From: Pelagomonas calceolata
Lineage: Eukaryota; Sar; Pelagophyceae; Pelagomonadales; Pelagomonadaceae
Direction of reading: 5' to 3'
Assembly: GCA_918797485.1 (NCBI GenBank)
Contig: CAKKNE010000006.1
Span: 2,666,001-2,730,000, forward strand
Length of the DNA: 64,000 nt
A model generated the notes under the pieces. That model did not search any database. It had not been told where the DNA came from and saw nothing but the letters and a program-made list of their open reading frames with translations. The position numbers and the translations under genes are program-made. Below, one piece after another: positions 10,739 through 21,300 of this stretch (the stretch's first letter is position 1; every line of letters begins with the position of its first letter).

Positions 10739-12033
10739 TTAGTCGATCAAATCCAGCAGCGCCCCGCGCGCGTCGACGCGCTCCACGGCGGCCGCCGCCC
10801 GACTGATCGTGAGGCGCGCCGGCCCTTCCGCGAAGTAGTCCGAAGACGCGCCCGCGCTGATGACGAGAGCCGTCAGCGCCCAGAGCGCGTGGAGCCGGTA
10901 CTCGCGCCAGGCGTCCTCGTAGGACAGGCGCTGGCCTTTGGCAGCGAGGCGCCGCAAGTATGCTTCGACGTAGGCCCGCTCGTTCCTCGCCAGGTCCGCG
11001 CTGTCGCACGACAAGATGAGATGATAGGCCACATCGCGCATGGGGTGCTCGGCCGCGACGCACTGCATGTCATAAAAGCCCGCGGACCCGTCCTTCTTGT
11101 GGAAGAAGACGTTTCCCAAATGGGCATCGCCGTGACATAGCACTAGCAGGCCGGAGGACCAGTGGGCCCGCACGGCGTCGTAGTGATCGAGGTAGAGCTG
11201 GTAGGTCGCGATCTGCGCGGACGTCAAATGTTACAGAATGTCACAGCGCCCCCACGCCATCGACGCGACAGGTAGACTTTCACGCCGGTCGCGACGACGT
11301 CGGCCGACAGCAGGTCCGGCCAGCGCTTCGTGATCGTGCGCAGCGTCGAGTCCGCGATCAATCGCAGGAACGGCGGCCGCGTCTCGTCCGTCCAGATTCC
11401 CCGCGGCGGCCAGCCCCAGCAGGACGCATGTAACGTAGCGAGCGCCTCAAGCACGGCCTCGACCGTCTTGTCGGCGTGCGGCGTGTCGATAACTGGAAAC
11501 GTCACGCCTCGCGCGCCGACGTCCTCCAGGCACAGCACGAAGCGGCCCCGCCTCATCTCCGCCGCATAGGCCTTCGCAAATAAATGTGAAGGCGCCTTGA
11601 TGCGCGTGTTGTAGAACCGGACTTCGTTCGCGTAGACTCCAAAAATGTCAAGAAAGAGCGACTCGAAGAGCGTCGCGGCGGGCAGCTTGCAGAAGAGGCG
11701 CGTCCCGTTGACGACAAGCCAGCACCTACTCGTGCCGGCGCCGCCCGCTCCTAGCTCATTGGCGTCGCTGAGTTGTTGCCTTTGGCTGTCGCCGAGTGAT
11801 ACCGTTTTGACTGTCGTACCGAGCAGTTGTGCTAGCGTGTTTGGTCGCATGAGTTCGACACGTGTCATGTTTGGTCGCATGAGTTCGGCACGTGTCAGAG
11901 GGATGCGCCGCTCGCTGGCGTAGAGGCAGCGCAGCACGCGGTCGTAGACGCGCTGCAGTAATGCTTGTGCGATGGCACAGGTGAGCCAGAGGGCTTCTTT
12001 TGCGTAGGTTTTGAGGAGCTGTGCGGACGGCAT
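10739..12033 (-). CDS. CHK/aminoglycoside-phosphotransferase-like kinase
   Basis: Exons 11278-12033 and 10739-11212, 409 residues. Small-molecule kinase fold: CKLP and EVRFYN in the N-lobe, then LVLCHGDAHLGNVFF (Brenner motif H-G-D-x-x-x-x-N), FYDMQC (the DxD-type metal site) and PMRDVAYHL. This pattern is typical of the CHK-like (EcKinase/DUF1679) branch of choline-kinase-like enzymes; the substrate is unknown. The N-terminal ~45 residues contain hydrophobic helices. A short direct repeat, TR(A/V)ELMRPN(M/T), occurs around residues 46-66, from a 30-bp DNA repeat near 11835-11900. Confidence 0.75.
11213..11277 (-). other. Minimal intron (65 nt) in the CHK-like kinase
   Basis: GT at 11277, AG at 11213, phase 0, giving ATGVKIATYQ. 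Contains GTCGCGTCGATGGCGT close to the donor and ends CCGCGCAG. Confidence 0.75.
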
Positions 12034-12393
12034 CGCTTCGTATGCAGGTTGTGGGAAGTGGTGCTTGTGGTGCTTGCCTTATGCTGCAGCGATGCAGCGA
12101 AGGTGTCGGCAAAGCCTTCGCGAAGGTTGACAGAGCAGTTCTGTGAGTGTTATTGTCACGCACGACTCGTGTACACAATAGACTAGGACGTGGGTTTGCC
12201 GGCATTCCTAGTGTCTTACATACCGCTAGCGCGCTCCGGCTTTGCTCCGTTTTGTCCTCGTGCTCGCCAGCGGAGCACCTGCCGCGAGCTCGACTGGCGC
12301 GGGGCGCCCCTCGCACGCAGCGGCTCCCTGAGATTTCAAGCGCGCGCGATCACACGCCGTTTTGAGGCGGTTACGGCAGCACTGCGCCCGAGG
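12034..12393. promoter_or_regulatory. Divergent promoter with CTAG motif, copy b
   Basis: 360 bp between the kinase and RING starts. The motif is at 12205-12230 (CTAGTGTCTTAC then ATACCGCTAGC), 172 bp from the left ATG and 164 bp from the right ATG. No gene is supported. Confidence 0.55.
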
Positions 12394-13449
12394 ATGGCGT
12401 CGTCGTCCTATTTCGACGAGCAGGAGCCGAGTGAACCCTTCCACTGCACGATCTGCATGACCGAGCTCCCGCGCTGGCCCGCCGACGCGTGCATTTTGCA
12501 GCCCTGCGGCCACCACTTCCATTTAGAATGTGCGACGCGCTGGATGGACCGCGAGTCGTCGTGCCCGAACTGTAAACGGGAAGTGACGACCATCGCGAAG
12601 AGTGGAAGGTCTAAGAGGAGGCGGTCGGAGATTGCCGTCGAGCCGAAGAGGCAGTCCGTCGCCGAGCAGGACCTGGAGCTGCCCGACGCGGAGACGCAGC
12701 TCGATTCGATGCCGTCGGAAGGGTACCAGCGGGACGGTTTTGTGGTCGGCGACGATGATATTGAGTTCTACTCGTCGGAGGAGGAGCGGGCGCGCGTGGT
12801 ACGACCTAGAAGAGGCCGCGCGGCGGCGGCGCGGGCCAACGCGTTAATAGAGGAGGAGCAGATGAGAGCCGAGGCGTTGCTGCGGCGGTCGGGCCGGCTC
12901 GGGCGGCTCCGGCGCCACGCGCAGGCTGATTCGCAGCCGCCCAGCGACTCCAGTAGTGATGATGAGGCGGAGATCGCGGTGCCGCTGCCTCCCTTATCAC
13001 GCGGGCGGCTGCGGCGGAACATTCAGCCCGAGTCGCAGTCGCAGGAGCCGGCGGCGCCCGAATCGTCGCCGGACGACGACGACTGGGACGAGTCGCAGGG
13101 CGAGGCTGAGGCGCCGCCGCAGTCGCAGTCGCAGGAGGAGTCGTGGGACGAGGAGGAGGACGAGGCCGCGGCGTCGCCGGCGCCGCGGTCGCCGTCGCCC
13201 GAGCCGTCGCCCGAGCCGTCGCCGTCACCGCCGCCGCGACGACGCCGCCGCGCCAACAACAACGCGCCAGCGCCGTCGCCGCCGACGCAACCCGCGCCTG
13301 TCGACGAGGAGTCGCCGACGCCGTGGATGCGTGTGCGCCGGCCGCCGCGACCACGACGCGCCGTCACGCAGTCGCAGACCCCGGCCTCACCTGCGTCGCC
13401 GAAGCCACGGTTCGGGCAGTACGTCTATGTGCCGAGTCCGGAGGTTTAG
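12394..13449 (+). CDS. RING-H2 zinc-finger protein, putative E3 ubiquitin ligase
   Basis: 351 residues from the ATG at 12394. The N-terminal RING-H2 (residues ~15-58) has the pattern C-x2-C, C-x-H-x3-H, C-x10-C-x2-C: CTICMTELP, LQPCGHHFHLEC, CPNC. The remainder is low-complexity: Arg/Ser blocks, acidic stretches and Ser-Pro/Glu-Pro repeats, likely disordered and nuclear. An upstream in-frame open stretch begins at 12190 but runs through the promoter motif, so the later ATG is preferred. The last 14 codons are duplicated just downstream of the stop. Confidence 0.8.
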   Translation: MASSSYFDEQEPSEPFHCTICMTELPRWPADACILQPCGHHFHLECATRWMDRESSCPNCKREVTTIAKSGRSKRRRSEIAVEPKRQSVAEQDLELPDAETQLDSMPSEGYQRDGFVVGDDDIEFYSSEEERARVVRPRRGRAAAARANALIEEEQMRAEALLRRSGRLGRLRRHAQADSQPPSDSSSDDEAEIAVPLPPLSRGRLRRNIQPESQSQEPAAPESSPDDDDWDESQGEAEAPPQSQSQEESWDEEEDEAAASPAPRSPSPEPSPEPSPSPPPRRRRRANNNAPAPSPPTQPAPVDEESPTPWMRVRRPPRPRRAVTQSQTPASPASPKPRFGQYVYVPSPEV

Positions 13450-13515
13450 TAGTAATACCGTCATGTAGTGCCGAAGCCTCGGTTCGGGCAGTACGTCTAT
13501 GTGCCGCGTCCGGAG
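13398..13515 (+). repeat. 46-bp direct repeat of the RING gene 3' end
   Basis: 13398-13443 (coding for PKPRFGQYVYVPSPE) is repeated at 13470-13515 with two differences I can see. The second copy lies after the stop and still encodes PKPRFGQYVYVP. It is a local duplication 72 bp apart. Confidence 0.85.
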
Positions 13516-13934
13516 AGGTTTGCTAGTGTCTTACAACGCTAGTTATCTGGCTTAGTCGGCCCAACCTGAAATCGCACGCTCCGAGTCGCACAGCTACTTC
13601 AGAACTCGCCACGACCGCCCAGTGTACCCTCAGACCGCACTGACCGGAAGTCGTAATGGCGCGACGCGAATATTCCGCCGGTTTAACGCTCTCTGCAGCG
13701 CCGGGCCGAAAGATGGCACTCGCGGCGACAGCGCGTCCCCGCGAGAGCTGGCCGCCAGCGCGGTCGTCGGCGCGGCCTCGGGGCGGCGCTCGCGCTAACT
13801 ATCGCGCGTGAAAGGCGCATCGCGGGGATTCGCTCGAGTCGACGTTCGCCGCACAGGCACTCACCACACTTGAGCTCACCGTAGAGCTCCTCATTCCCAC
13901 GCTCACCACCACCATCACCACCACCACAACAACA
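13516..13934. promoter_or_regulatory. Intergenic region with CTAG motif copy c and CAC tract
   Basis: Motif TTGCTAGTGTCTTAC then AACGCTAG at 13520-13542, directly after the repeated RING tail. A purine-poor CAC/CCA microsatellite at about 13905-13932 leads into the ATG at 13935. No gene is seen. Confidence 0.45.
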
Positions 13935-14339
13935 ATGTCTCCTTCCAAGCTCCTCATTGCCCTCCTCGCCACTACGACAACGGCCTACCAAGCGGGACCT
14001 GGCGCCGTCTTAAATTACTTTCCTGTCCGCCGCTCCGCGGAGCCCCTGCCGCCCGGCGTCGTCGCACCGCCCAAGGCCCTCCGCGGCCAAGCTCCGCGCA
14101 AGCTCATGCAGGCGACGTCCAGCCCGGGACTCCTCGGCGAGCACGACATGGAGTGCACCGACGCGGGAACGTACGCGTCGATTGTGTGTCATTACTGCAT
14201 CGACGTGCCCAAATTAGTCTGCGAGTCGATCTGCGCGTCGGGCCTCGACCAGACACCTTCCAACTGCAACTGGTCGCCCTGGTGGGCCTGGCACGGCATC
14301 TCGGGGGGCGGCGAGGGCTGGTGCTGCGGCGGCTACTGA
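13935..14339 (+). CDS. Small secreted Cys-rich protein, unknown
   Basis: 134 residues. A signal peptide (KLLIALLATTTTAYQ) is followed by a proline-rich spacer and a compact cysteine domain from about residue 70: C-TDAGTY, C-HYCIDVP, C-ESIC, C-NWSPWW and a WCCGGY tail. Eight cysteines suggest disulfide bonding in the secretory route or at the cell surface. I do not recognise the family. Confidence 0.65.
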   Translation: MSPSKLLIALLATTTTAYQAGPGAVLNYFPVRRSAEPLPPGVVAPPKALRGQAPRKLMQATSSPGLLGEHDMECTDAGTYASIVCHYCIDVPKLVCESICASGLDQTPSNCNWSPWWAWHGISGGGEGWCCGGY

Positions 14340-14395
14340 ACACATCCACGCATCCCTCCCCGCGTAAAACAATCCCACAAATAGAATAAGCGGAC

Positions 14396-16813
14396 TTAGT
14401 CGTACGACAGGCGCCGCAGGCAGTTCGCCAGCATGCGCAGCCCGTGCCGCGGGTTCGTCAGGATCGACTCCGGGTGGAACTGGACGGCGGCGATCGGTAG
14501 CGTTTTGTGTTCAACGCCCATGACCACGCTCCCTTCTCCTCCACTTTCTGTGGTCGCCACCACCTCTAGCTCATCAGGCACGTCGACGCCGTGCAGCGAG
14601 TGGTAGCGAGCCACATCAAATTCGTCGGGCAGCCCCTCGAAGACCGTCGAGCCACTCTTCTGTGAAACTTGGGCCGGCTTGCCGTGAACTGGGACATTGA
14701 GCTGGCCCAAGGTACCACCAAAGTGCTCGACGATGCCTTGTAGTCCTAAACAAACCCCAAAGACCGGCGTTCTTGAAGCGCTACATGCATCTAACGTCCC
14801 CGAGACGTCAAAATCAGAAGGACACCCGGGACCCGGCGACAACACGACTAACGCCCAGGGGCCGTCCTCTTTAATTGCGTTGAGAGCCGCAGGCCCACAC
14901 CGCGAGACCTCGACATCAGCACCGGTCTGCCGCAGGTAATTCGCCAAAGTGTGAACAAATGAGTCCTCGTGATCGACCAACAGAACTCGCTTGCCAATTC
15001 CCGCTTCTTCGGGATCAAAGCCCTCCACGACAGGTTCAACTGGAGCAGGACTCTCACCGGCCGCCGTCGATCGCAGCGCGCCGAGCATCGCGCTCGCCTT
15101 GAGCTCGGTTTCTGCTTCCTCCGCTACTGGATCGGAATCGTAGAGCAAAGTGGCACCGGCTCGCACGGACGCGACGCCGTCGGCGTAGTGGATCGTTCTT
15201 AGGGTCAGGCCCGTGTTTAAACTCCCATCAAAGGCGACGTGGCCGACGGCGCCGCCGTACCAGGCTCGCGCGGACCGCTCGTGCTTCTCGATGAAGCGCG
15301 CGGCCCAGGCCTTCGGCGCGCCCGTCACGGTCACGGCCCACGTGTGGCACAGAAAGGCATCTAGCGCGTCGAAGCCCTCCCTCAAATACCCTTCCACATG
15401 ATCGACGGTGTGGATGAGTTTCGAGTACATCTCTATTTGTCTGCGACCAATAACTTTGACCGAGCCAGGAGCGCAAATCCGCGACTTGTCGTTCCTGTCC
15501 ACATCGGTGCACATCGTGAGCTCCGACTCGTCTTTTTTGGAGCCTAGTAACGTGCGGACTTGCACCGCGTCCTCCAACGCATCAGCGCCGCGCTCAATCG
15601 TGCCCGATATCGGACAGGTCTCGACCCTCATTTTACCTTCAATCCTTTCGACGCGCACGAACATCTCCGGGGAGGCGCCGACGAGGTACTCGCCCTTGCC
15701 ATAGCCACTGATCCACGGCACTGACGAGTCGTCTTCGCCCCGTAAGTTCATCAGAAACCCGTAGGGCGACGGGTTGCGCTTTCGCAGTGTTCGGAACACA
15801 GCAGAAGGCTTCGCTTCTGCGGGAACGGACCACTGCTGCGACAGGACCACTTCAAACAAATTCCCACATGCGAATTCTTGCTTCGATCTTTCGGTGAGAG
15901 AAGCGTAGCCCCCCGGCTCGACGTCGCGATCTTGGACAGGCGTGCCCTCCTCATGTTTACGAGTCGTGCCGCTCCGAGCCATATCCACGGTAGACACCGT
16001 CTCTTCCTCCCCGGCCACGCACCACGTAAAGTCGTACTGTATCGTCCAGGCCTGCTGCTCCCGCGTGTCCACCACTAAAATCTCGTCGGGGATAAATAAG
16101 GCCACGTCCCGCTGCTGCTCCTTTCTGGACAGGGAAGGATTAATAGGTTCGAACTGGAACATCAGGTCATATCCGAGGGCGCCATATAACCCCAGCTGCG
16201 GGTCGTCGGGGTGGTAGAGCGTCTGGACGACGTTGCGGACCACAGACATCAGAGAAGGTTCCTTTGATCTTTCTTCTTCCCTCCTTATCTGGGAAGGGTC
16301 GCTGTCACGAATTCTCCCGACTAGTCGCGCGTAGTTGTCCTCCTCCTCGAGGGAAGCCACAGCATCGTCATCTCTCAGGTGCCCCTCGAGCATCTGCAGG
16401 ATTTTTCTCCCTCGATCATTCAATGCTGATAATGCGAAATCGCGAGCTCTGCCAGACAGCAGGACGGGCGGGTCACTAAACCCGACGGTCCACCTCGCAT
16501 ATCTACCAGGAAATTCGTAGGACGAGTGCATCAGCACGCCTCTCCGGTCGTCCAAGGCATCAACTAATGCCTCAGTGGCTCCATGAGCGTCCTCGACCGT
16601 GAACGACTGGCGCGTCACTCCGACGCCGCCCGCGGTCACGTAGGTCCCGTTCGGCGGCTGGAAGCGCGGCGCGCCGAGGCTCAGGACGGACTCCAAGGGG
16701 TTCTTCGGGTACTGGATCGTGCTATATTGTTGAGTGGGGCCTCGCACGTGTTTGGTGGGCGGCGCGAAGCCGACGACGCAGACGCATGCTGCTAGCAGCT
16801 GTGCGGCGCTCAT
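14396..16813 (-). CDS. TRPEG: Fused anthranilate synthase TrpE-TrpG, probably plastid
   Basis: 805 residues, one exon. Converts chorismate and glutamine to anthranilate, the first step of tryptophan synthesis. Signal-like N-terminus (AAQLLAACVCVVGFAPP) with a GFAP motif fits plastid import. The TrpE part (to ~590) shows LVGASPEMFVRVE, CPISGTIERG, LTMCTDVDRNDKSRIC, TVTGAPK and WYGGAVG. The TrpG part (~610-805) shows VLLVDHEDSFVHTLANYLR, SPGPGCPSD, the nucleophile loop VFGVCLGLQG and the AAVQFHPESI catalytic His/Glu. So both active sites look complete. The single-chain E-G order resembles bacterial fused enzymes rather than separate plant subunits. Start chosen at the signal peptide, not the longer open frame. 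Confidence 0.93.
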   Translation of the reverse strand: MSAAQLLAACVCVVGFAPPTKHVRGPTQQYSTIQYPKNPLESVLSLGAPRFQPPNGTYVTAGGVGVTRQSFTVEDAHGATEALVDALDDRRGVLMHSSYEFPGRYARWTVGFSDPPVLLSGRARDFALSALNDRGRKILQMLEGHLRDDDAVASLEEEDNYARLVGRIRDSDPSQIRREEERSKEPSLMSVVRNVVQTLYHPDDPQLGLYGALGYDLMFQFEPINPSLSRKEQQRDVALFIPDEILVVDTREQQAWTIQYDFTWCVAGEEETVSTVDMARSGTTRKHEEGTPVQDRDVEPGGYASLTERSKQEFACGNLFEVVLSQQWSVPAEAKPSAVFRTLRKRNPSPYGFLMNLRGEDDSSVPWISGYGKGEYLVGASPEMFVRVERIEGKMRVETCPISGTIERGADALEDAVQVRTLLGSKKDESELTMCTDVDRNDKSRICAPGSVKVIGRRQIEMYSKLIHTVDHVEGYLREGFDALDAFLCHTWAVTVTGAPKAWAARFIEKHERSARAWYGGAVGHVAFDGSLNTGLTLRTIHYADGVASVRAGATLLYDSDPVAEEAETELKASAMLGALRSTAAGESPAPVEPVVEGFDPEEAGIGKRVLLVDHEDSFVHTLANYLRQTGADVEVSRCGPAALNAIKEDGPWALVVLSPGPGCPSDFDVSGTLDACSASRTPVFGVCLGLQGIVEHFGGTLGQLNVPVHGKPAQVSQKSGSTVFEGLPDEFDVARYHSLHGVDVPDELEVVATTESGGEGSVVMGVEHKTLPIAAVQFHPESILTNPRHGLRMLANCLRRLSYD

Positions 16814-17180
16814 CCCTGCAGCACGACGACGACGCGTAGACAGCGAACGTAGGCGCGGCTCTCTGGCGGGCCTTCGCTGGCGAGACGGCGCCAACAGCGG
16901 CGGAGTGCAGTCGCGGCGAGCAGCAATGCAGTCCACGCTGCGGTGCAACCAGCCGACGGTGTTCAGGCCCTGGCTACACCGCTCGCTCGCGCAGCTTGTG
17001 ACGGTGAGAACTGGTCGATTGGCACCTGCAGCGCCCAGCTTCGCTCGCAAGTGCTACGGCAAACACGATTAGCTAGCGTGCAGTAAGGCACTTAGGAACA
17101 AGGCTGCCCACGCGTAAAGCCAAGTAACGCTGCCCAACATCAATAATCATTAAAAAACAATCGCAATGCATCGATAACTC
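16814..17180. promoter_or_regulatory. Divergent promoter with degenerate CTAG motif, copy d
   Basis: A reverse-oriented, degenerate motif at 17072-17095 (GCTAGCGTGCAGTAAGGCAC) lies 86 bp before the rightward ATG. Nothing else is recognised. Confidence 0.35.
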
Positions 17181-18329
17181 ATGGCTGCGGCCCAGCATAA
17201 GCCGGGCGCCGGCACTTCGTGTATCTGCTGCGCGCTGCTGGTCGTGGGCCTGCTCTGCGCGCTCCAAGAACCGCCGCCGCCGCCGACGCCGACACGGTCG
17301 CCGCGGCCGCCACGGCCGCTGCGGACCTTCGACGACGTGAAGCTCGACTCGGTCGAGGAGGTCCATGCGCCGCCTCCCAAGACACCGTTGGAAGCACCGA
17401 CCACGAGCCAAGCGCCGGCGCCGCGCATGACGCGCCGCCCGCCGGGGCTGCCGAACCGCACGAAGGTCGCCTTGCTCCAGCAAGCGCGAAGCAAGCAGAC
17501 GAATGGAGCCGTGACGCTGGTGGTCGCCGGCCAGGCGCACCTCGAGTTACTGATGAATTGGTTAGTGGCCTACGAGCGGCACAGCAGCAACTGGGTCGTC
17601 GGCTGTTTGGATTCAATGATTGCAGAGGTCCTGCGCCAGAAAGGCGTCGACTGCGTTCTGGTACCGAACCAGGGCGGCCCCCTGATGCCCGGTTTGAGGT
17701 TGCGGGAGATGGCGCGCCGCCGGGGAGGTGATATGAGGCCGCGCGCGTCCGTCTGGGAGTCGCGCATGCGCCTGGTCCTCTGTTTGTTGCGGGCGTCCTA
17801 TAATGTTACGATTGCGGACACCGATGCCGTGTTTCTTAGTGATGCGTCGCCGTGGCTCTCAGGATATGATCTGGTCGCGTCGCGGGGCAACTTCCCGGAA
17901 TGGACCGCGGAGCGCTGGGGCGCCTCGTTGTGCCTGGGCCTCGCGCGGTTCAACCCGGGCGCGCACGTCGCAGCCCTGACGAAGCATCTCGTGGAACGGA
18001 CGCAATCCCTTAGAGACGACCAGCGCGCCGTGAACCACGTCCTCCACGAGGCCGACATAGCCTGGGCGCCGGAGACGTCGAACGGAAAGCTGCTCTTCGC
18101 GACGTCAACAACGACGGCGACCGGCGTTACGCGTCTCGTGAAGGTCGGTCTCTTGCCTCACGTGAAGTTTGTTAGAGACTGCTCTCACGGGACGCGCGGC
18201 GCGGTCGTCGTGCACTGCGTCTCGCGTTCTGTGGACGCCAAGCACGACGCGCTGGAAAAGGCGGGCGCGTGGGTTCTGCGCGACGACTGGCGCGACGTCG
18301 CCGATTTGAGGCATATGGGAGTCACGTAG
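17181..18329 (+). CDS. Golgi nucleotide-sugar glycosyltransferase, GT77-like
   Basis: 382 residues. Type II membrane topology: short cytosolic N-terminus, one anchor (CICCALLVVGLLCAL), then a proline-rich stem to ~90. The catalytic domain shows RLVLCLLRASYNVTIADTDAVFLSD, where DTD is the metal-binding DxD motif; then a short conserved WLSGYDLVASR and DDQRAVNHVL. This arrangement fits the nucleotide-diphospho-sugar transferase family of extensin arabinosyl- and rhamnogalacturonan-II xylosyltransferases. The acceptor is unknown. The stop is 28 bp from the stop of the convergent myosin. Confidence 0.75.
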   Translation: MAAAQHKPGAGTSCICCALLVVGLLCALQEPPPPPTPTRSPRPPRPLRTFDDVKLDSVEEVHAPPPKTPLEAPTTSQAPAPRMTRRPPGLPNRTKVALLQQARSKQTNGAVTLVVAGQAHLELLMNWLVAYERHSSNWVVGCLDSMIAEVLRQKGVDCVLVPNQGGPLMPGLRLREMARRRGGDMRPRASVWESRMRLVLCLLRASYNVTIADTDAVFLSDASPWLSGYDLVASRGNFPEWTAERWGASLCLGLARFNPGAHVAALTKHLVERTQSLRDDQRAVNHVLHEADIAWAPETSNGKLLFATSTTTATGVTRLVKVGLLPHVKFVRDCSHGTRGAVVVHCVSRSVDAKHDALEKAGAWVLRDDWRDVADLRHMGVT

Positions 18330-18357
18330 TTATATACTTAGGACATCTCACCACCTC

Positions 18358-21300
18358 CTAGCAGGGAGGGCACTTGAGGTCCGGCCCAATATGGTCGGCC
18401 TTGAGCTTGCCGCACTTGCAGGACCCGAAGACGGCAGCCATGATGTCGATCTTGAAGGTCCCGGCCTCGCCGTCGCCGGGGCCGGCGCGTTTCTTGAACT
18501 TGAGCTTCGTCGCCGGCGCCCTGCGTAGTGAACGTGTGAGGGTGTGTTCGTGGCCCAGACGCCATCGACGCGCCGCGCGTGGAAGGGACAGGACACCGGG
18601 ATCAAACTGGGCCACGACAGGAGCCTGGCGCACGGGCGCCGACGCCGCGACGGGCGCCGGCGTGTTGTCGGTCAGGTCGGACACCTCCGAGCGCACCTCA
18701 GCAGACGCGGGCTCCGGCTCGGGCTGAGGCGCCGGCGCCGCCGCCACGATCGAGTCCGGGTCGCCATCCCAGGCTTCGAATTCGCTGGAAGGCTCCGGCT
18801 CCGGTTCTGGCTCTCTTGCAGAGGGCACGGCCAGCATGCGCGGCACCGGCGGAGGCTTGGGAGGCTTGGGGGCCGGGGCCTCCGGCGCCTCCACATAAGC
18901 CATCAACTGCGGCACTTCCTGGGCCGCCTTCCACTCGTCGGCGACGTCGGCACAATAGACCAATAACTCCGCGTTCGTCTCGCCGGAAGCATGGGCCTGC
19001 TTGTACTCCGTCCACGTCGACGGGCCCCGCTGCTCGCCGTCGGTATGCTGCCAGTAGAACTCGCCCTCCAGTACCTCTTGCGGCACGGTAATGGCCTTCT
19101 TCATGGGCGGCGGCGCGGCCTTCTTCTTCGGAATCGGGGGCGGCGCCTGCACGACAGGCGCCGCGGCCGCGCGCGGCTGCACGACGGGCGCCGCGACGCG
19201 CGCCTGGGGCTTGACCGGCGCCGCGCGCGGCACGGGAACCGGAGCAGTCTGCCGACGCGTCTTCGCCGTCCTTCTAGTGGGTATAATAGCCCCGGCGGCC
19301 CGCGCGCGCGCCTCGCGTTCCGCCTGCTTTCGAGCTTTTTTCTCCCTTAGTAAGCGGCGCCGCTCCTCCTGGCGCGCGGCGTCTCTTTGAGCGTCGCGTT
19401 CTTTCCTCAACTCCCTTTCGGCAGCTCTCCTTCGGTCGCGCTCGGCTCGTCTCGCGTCGGCCCGATCACGGCGCGCCTGGGCCTGTTGATCTGAGACGCC
19501 ATCGGGAGCGTTCAATACGAGTGCATCACCTTCTACCATTGTAGAAGGTGGCATATGCTCGACGCCGCCCGGAGCCCCGAATTTCAACAAAGCCCCAGGC
19601 GTCCGCGACAGTTGCGCAGCTTTCCGGAGAGGCACGTCGTCCCGAGCTACTAAGCGAGTAGAAGAGTTCTCCCTCAGGATGACCCCGGCGAGCTCCGACC
19701 GCCTTTCGCAGTAGAATACAAGGTCTTCAAGAGGATCGGTGGGTTCCAGCCCGTACAAATCATCTCGCACGCGCTCGGGCGTGAACCACCCGTCATCGGG
19801 AAAGGTCTGGCGCTGTTCGCACGCTTCCGCACTGTAGATCTTACCGGACGCTCGACAATGATGTCTTCTCGCCCCAAAGACCCCAAATTTTTTACCGGTC
19901 ACAGGACATTCCTTGACGTCCTTGTTCGCCTCCCAGTGTCCACTTGTAATCAATGCCTTCGTCACGGCCTTCGGTACTTGCGTTATGGGTCCGGTCCCTA
20001 TAACTAGTATGCCGTCGGCCTTGGTCGAGACTAACAAAGCATCTATCTGATCCAGTCGTACGCGTCGCTTCAGCACATAGCGTCGCATGGAAGCCGGACC
20101 CTGGTCCTGCAGGACGTAGAGCCAGTCGCGCGTCACTCCCACCAATCGCTTCTCGAAGACGGCCTCCTTACCTTTCTCACCACCAGACACTAATTGGGCC
20201 ACGGTCTGCTCGTCACTAAAAACAATTCTAGAGGTATCCTTGGCGCGCTTCTTGGCATCTAACAGACCCTTCCTCGCGTCATCGCTTTGTAAGTACTCGC
20301 CCTCGTACGGTCGGTCGACGGAAGACGCCCTTCTACGCTTCCCGATAGCTGAAAACCGTCGAGCGACGTCCCGCGATAACAGAACTGATTCTCTCAAATC
20401 AGTAGATCGCCGACCGGCCTTGGCGATCTTGGCCGCGTACGAAGCGAATTTCTCGTCGCGAACTTTTTCTAGCTGAGCGTAGACCTCGGGCTGCTTGACG
20501 AAGAGCTTGTGGCGGCCGAACTGCGTCTCGCTGCCGTCCGCCAAGCTGCTGAGAACGCCGCCGAGCTTCGAGGCCGCCTTCACGATTTCTCGGGCGCCAT
20601 TTGCATCAGTGCCGGTCCATTCTCGAGGATACGTCGCTCTGCTCAGAGTCTTGAACCTCTCCAGGAAGCGATGATATTCGGTGCGATACGCGAAGCCCGC
20701 CCGTCGCACTCGCACGTTCTCCGGCAGTCCTAGATACTTACATTGGTGCGACACGCGCTCGTCGTCGCAGAACAAAGCTCGCTTCTCGTCGTTCGTTTTC
20801 ACGCACCTCACGTAGTGGGGCTCGCACTGCATCAGGGCCGCCACGAGCTCCGAACACTGGTCCCGGATCTTCCGACCCGCGGTCGGGCCACTCCCGCCCC
20901 TTTTCCCGGGTCTTGACTGCCGCTCGTTTCGCTCCCGCTGGTCCTCGGCGTACAACGCCGTCAGCGAGCTATCGGAAGACGACACGAGGATCTCGAACAA
21001 GTCATTCCGCAGTTCGTCGCGATTCGACTCGGCGAAGCCGTGCGTGTCGTACGAGACGTCCCCCGCATAATGCTGCACGACGAAGCCCGTTTTCGAGGGT
21101 CGGAAATGCCGGTGTTGTTGCTGGGAAGCGGCCACATCAGATCTGAATGTGGCATCAATTTGAGGACCAGGTCTGGAGTGCATGCGCTTGCAGCAGTCGT
21201 CCAGAACAAGTAGGATACCGGGAGGCCGTTTCGCCTCAATGAGTTCACAAACGACTTTGTTGTTGAAGTATTTCACTTCTTTCCACTCGATGCCCTCGCG

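Noticed and set aside
12190-12393. Upstream extension of the RING protein to 12190
   Set aside because: It runs through the promoter motif at 12205 and adds low-quality sequence; the ATG at 12394 starts just before the RING domain.
13023-13367. Gly/Ser/Asp-rich antisense frame within the RING gene
   Set aside because: Direct consequence of the Ser-Pro/Glu low-complexity coding sequence on the other strand.
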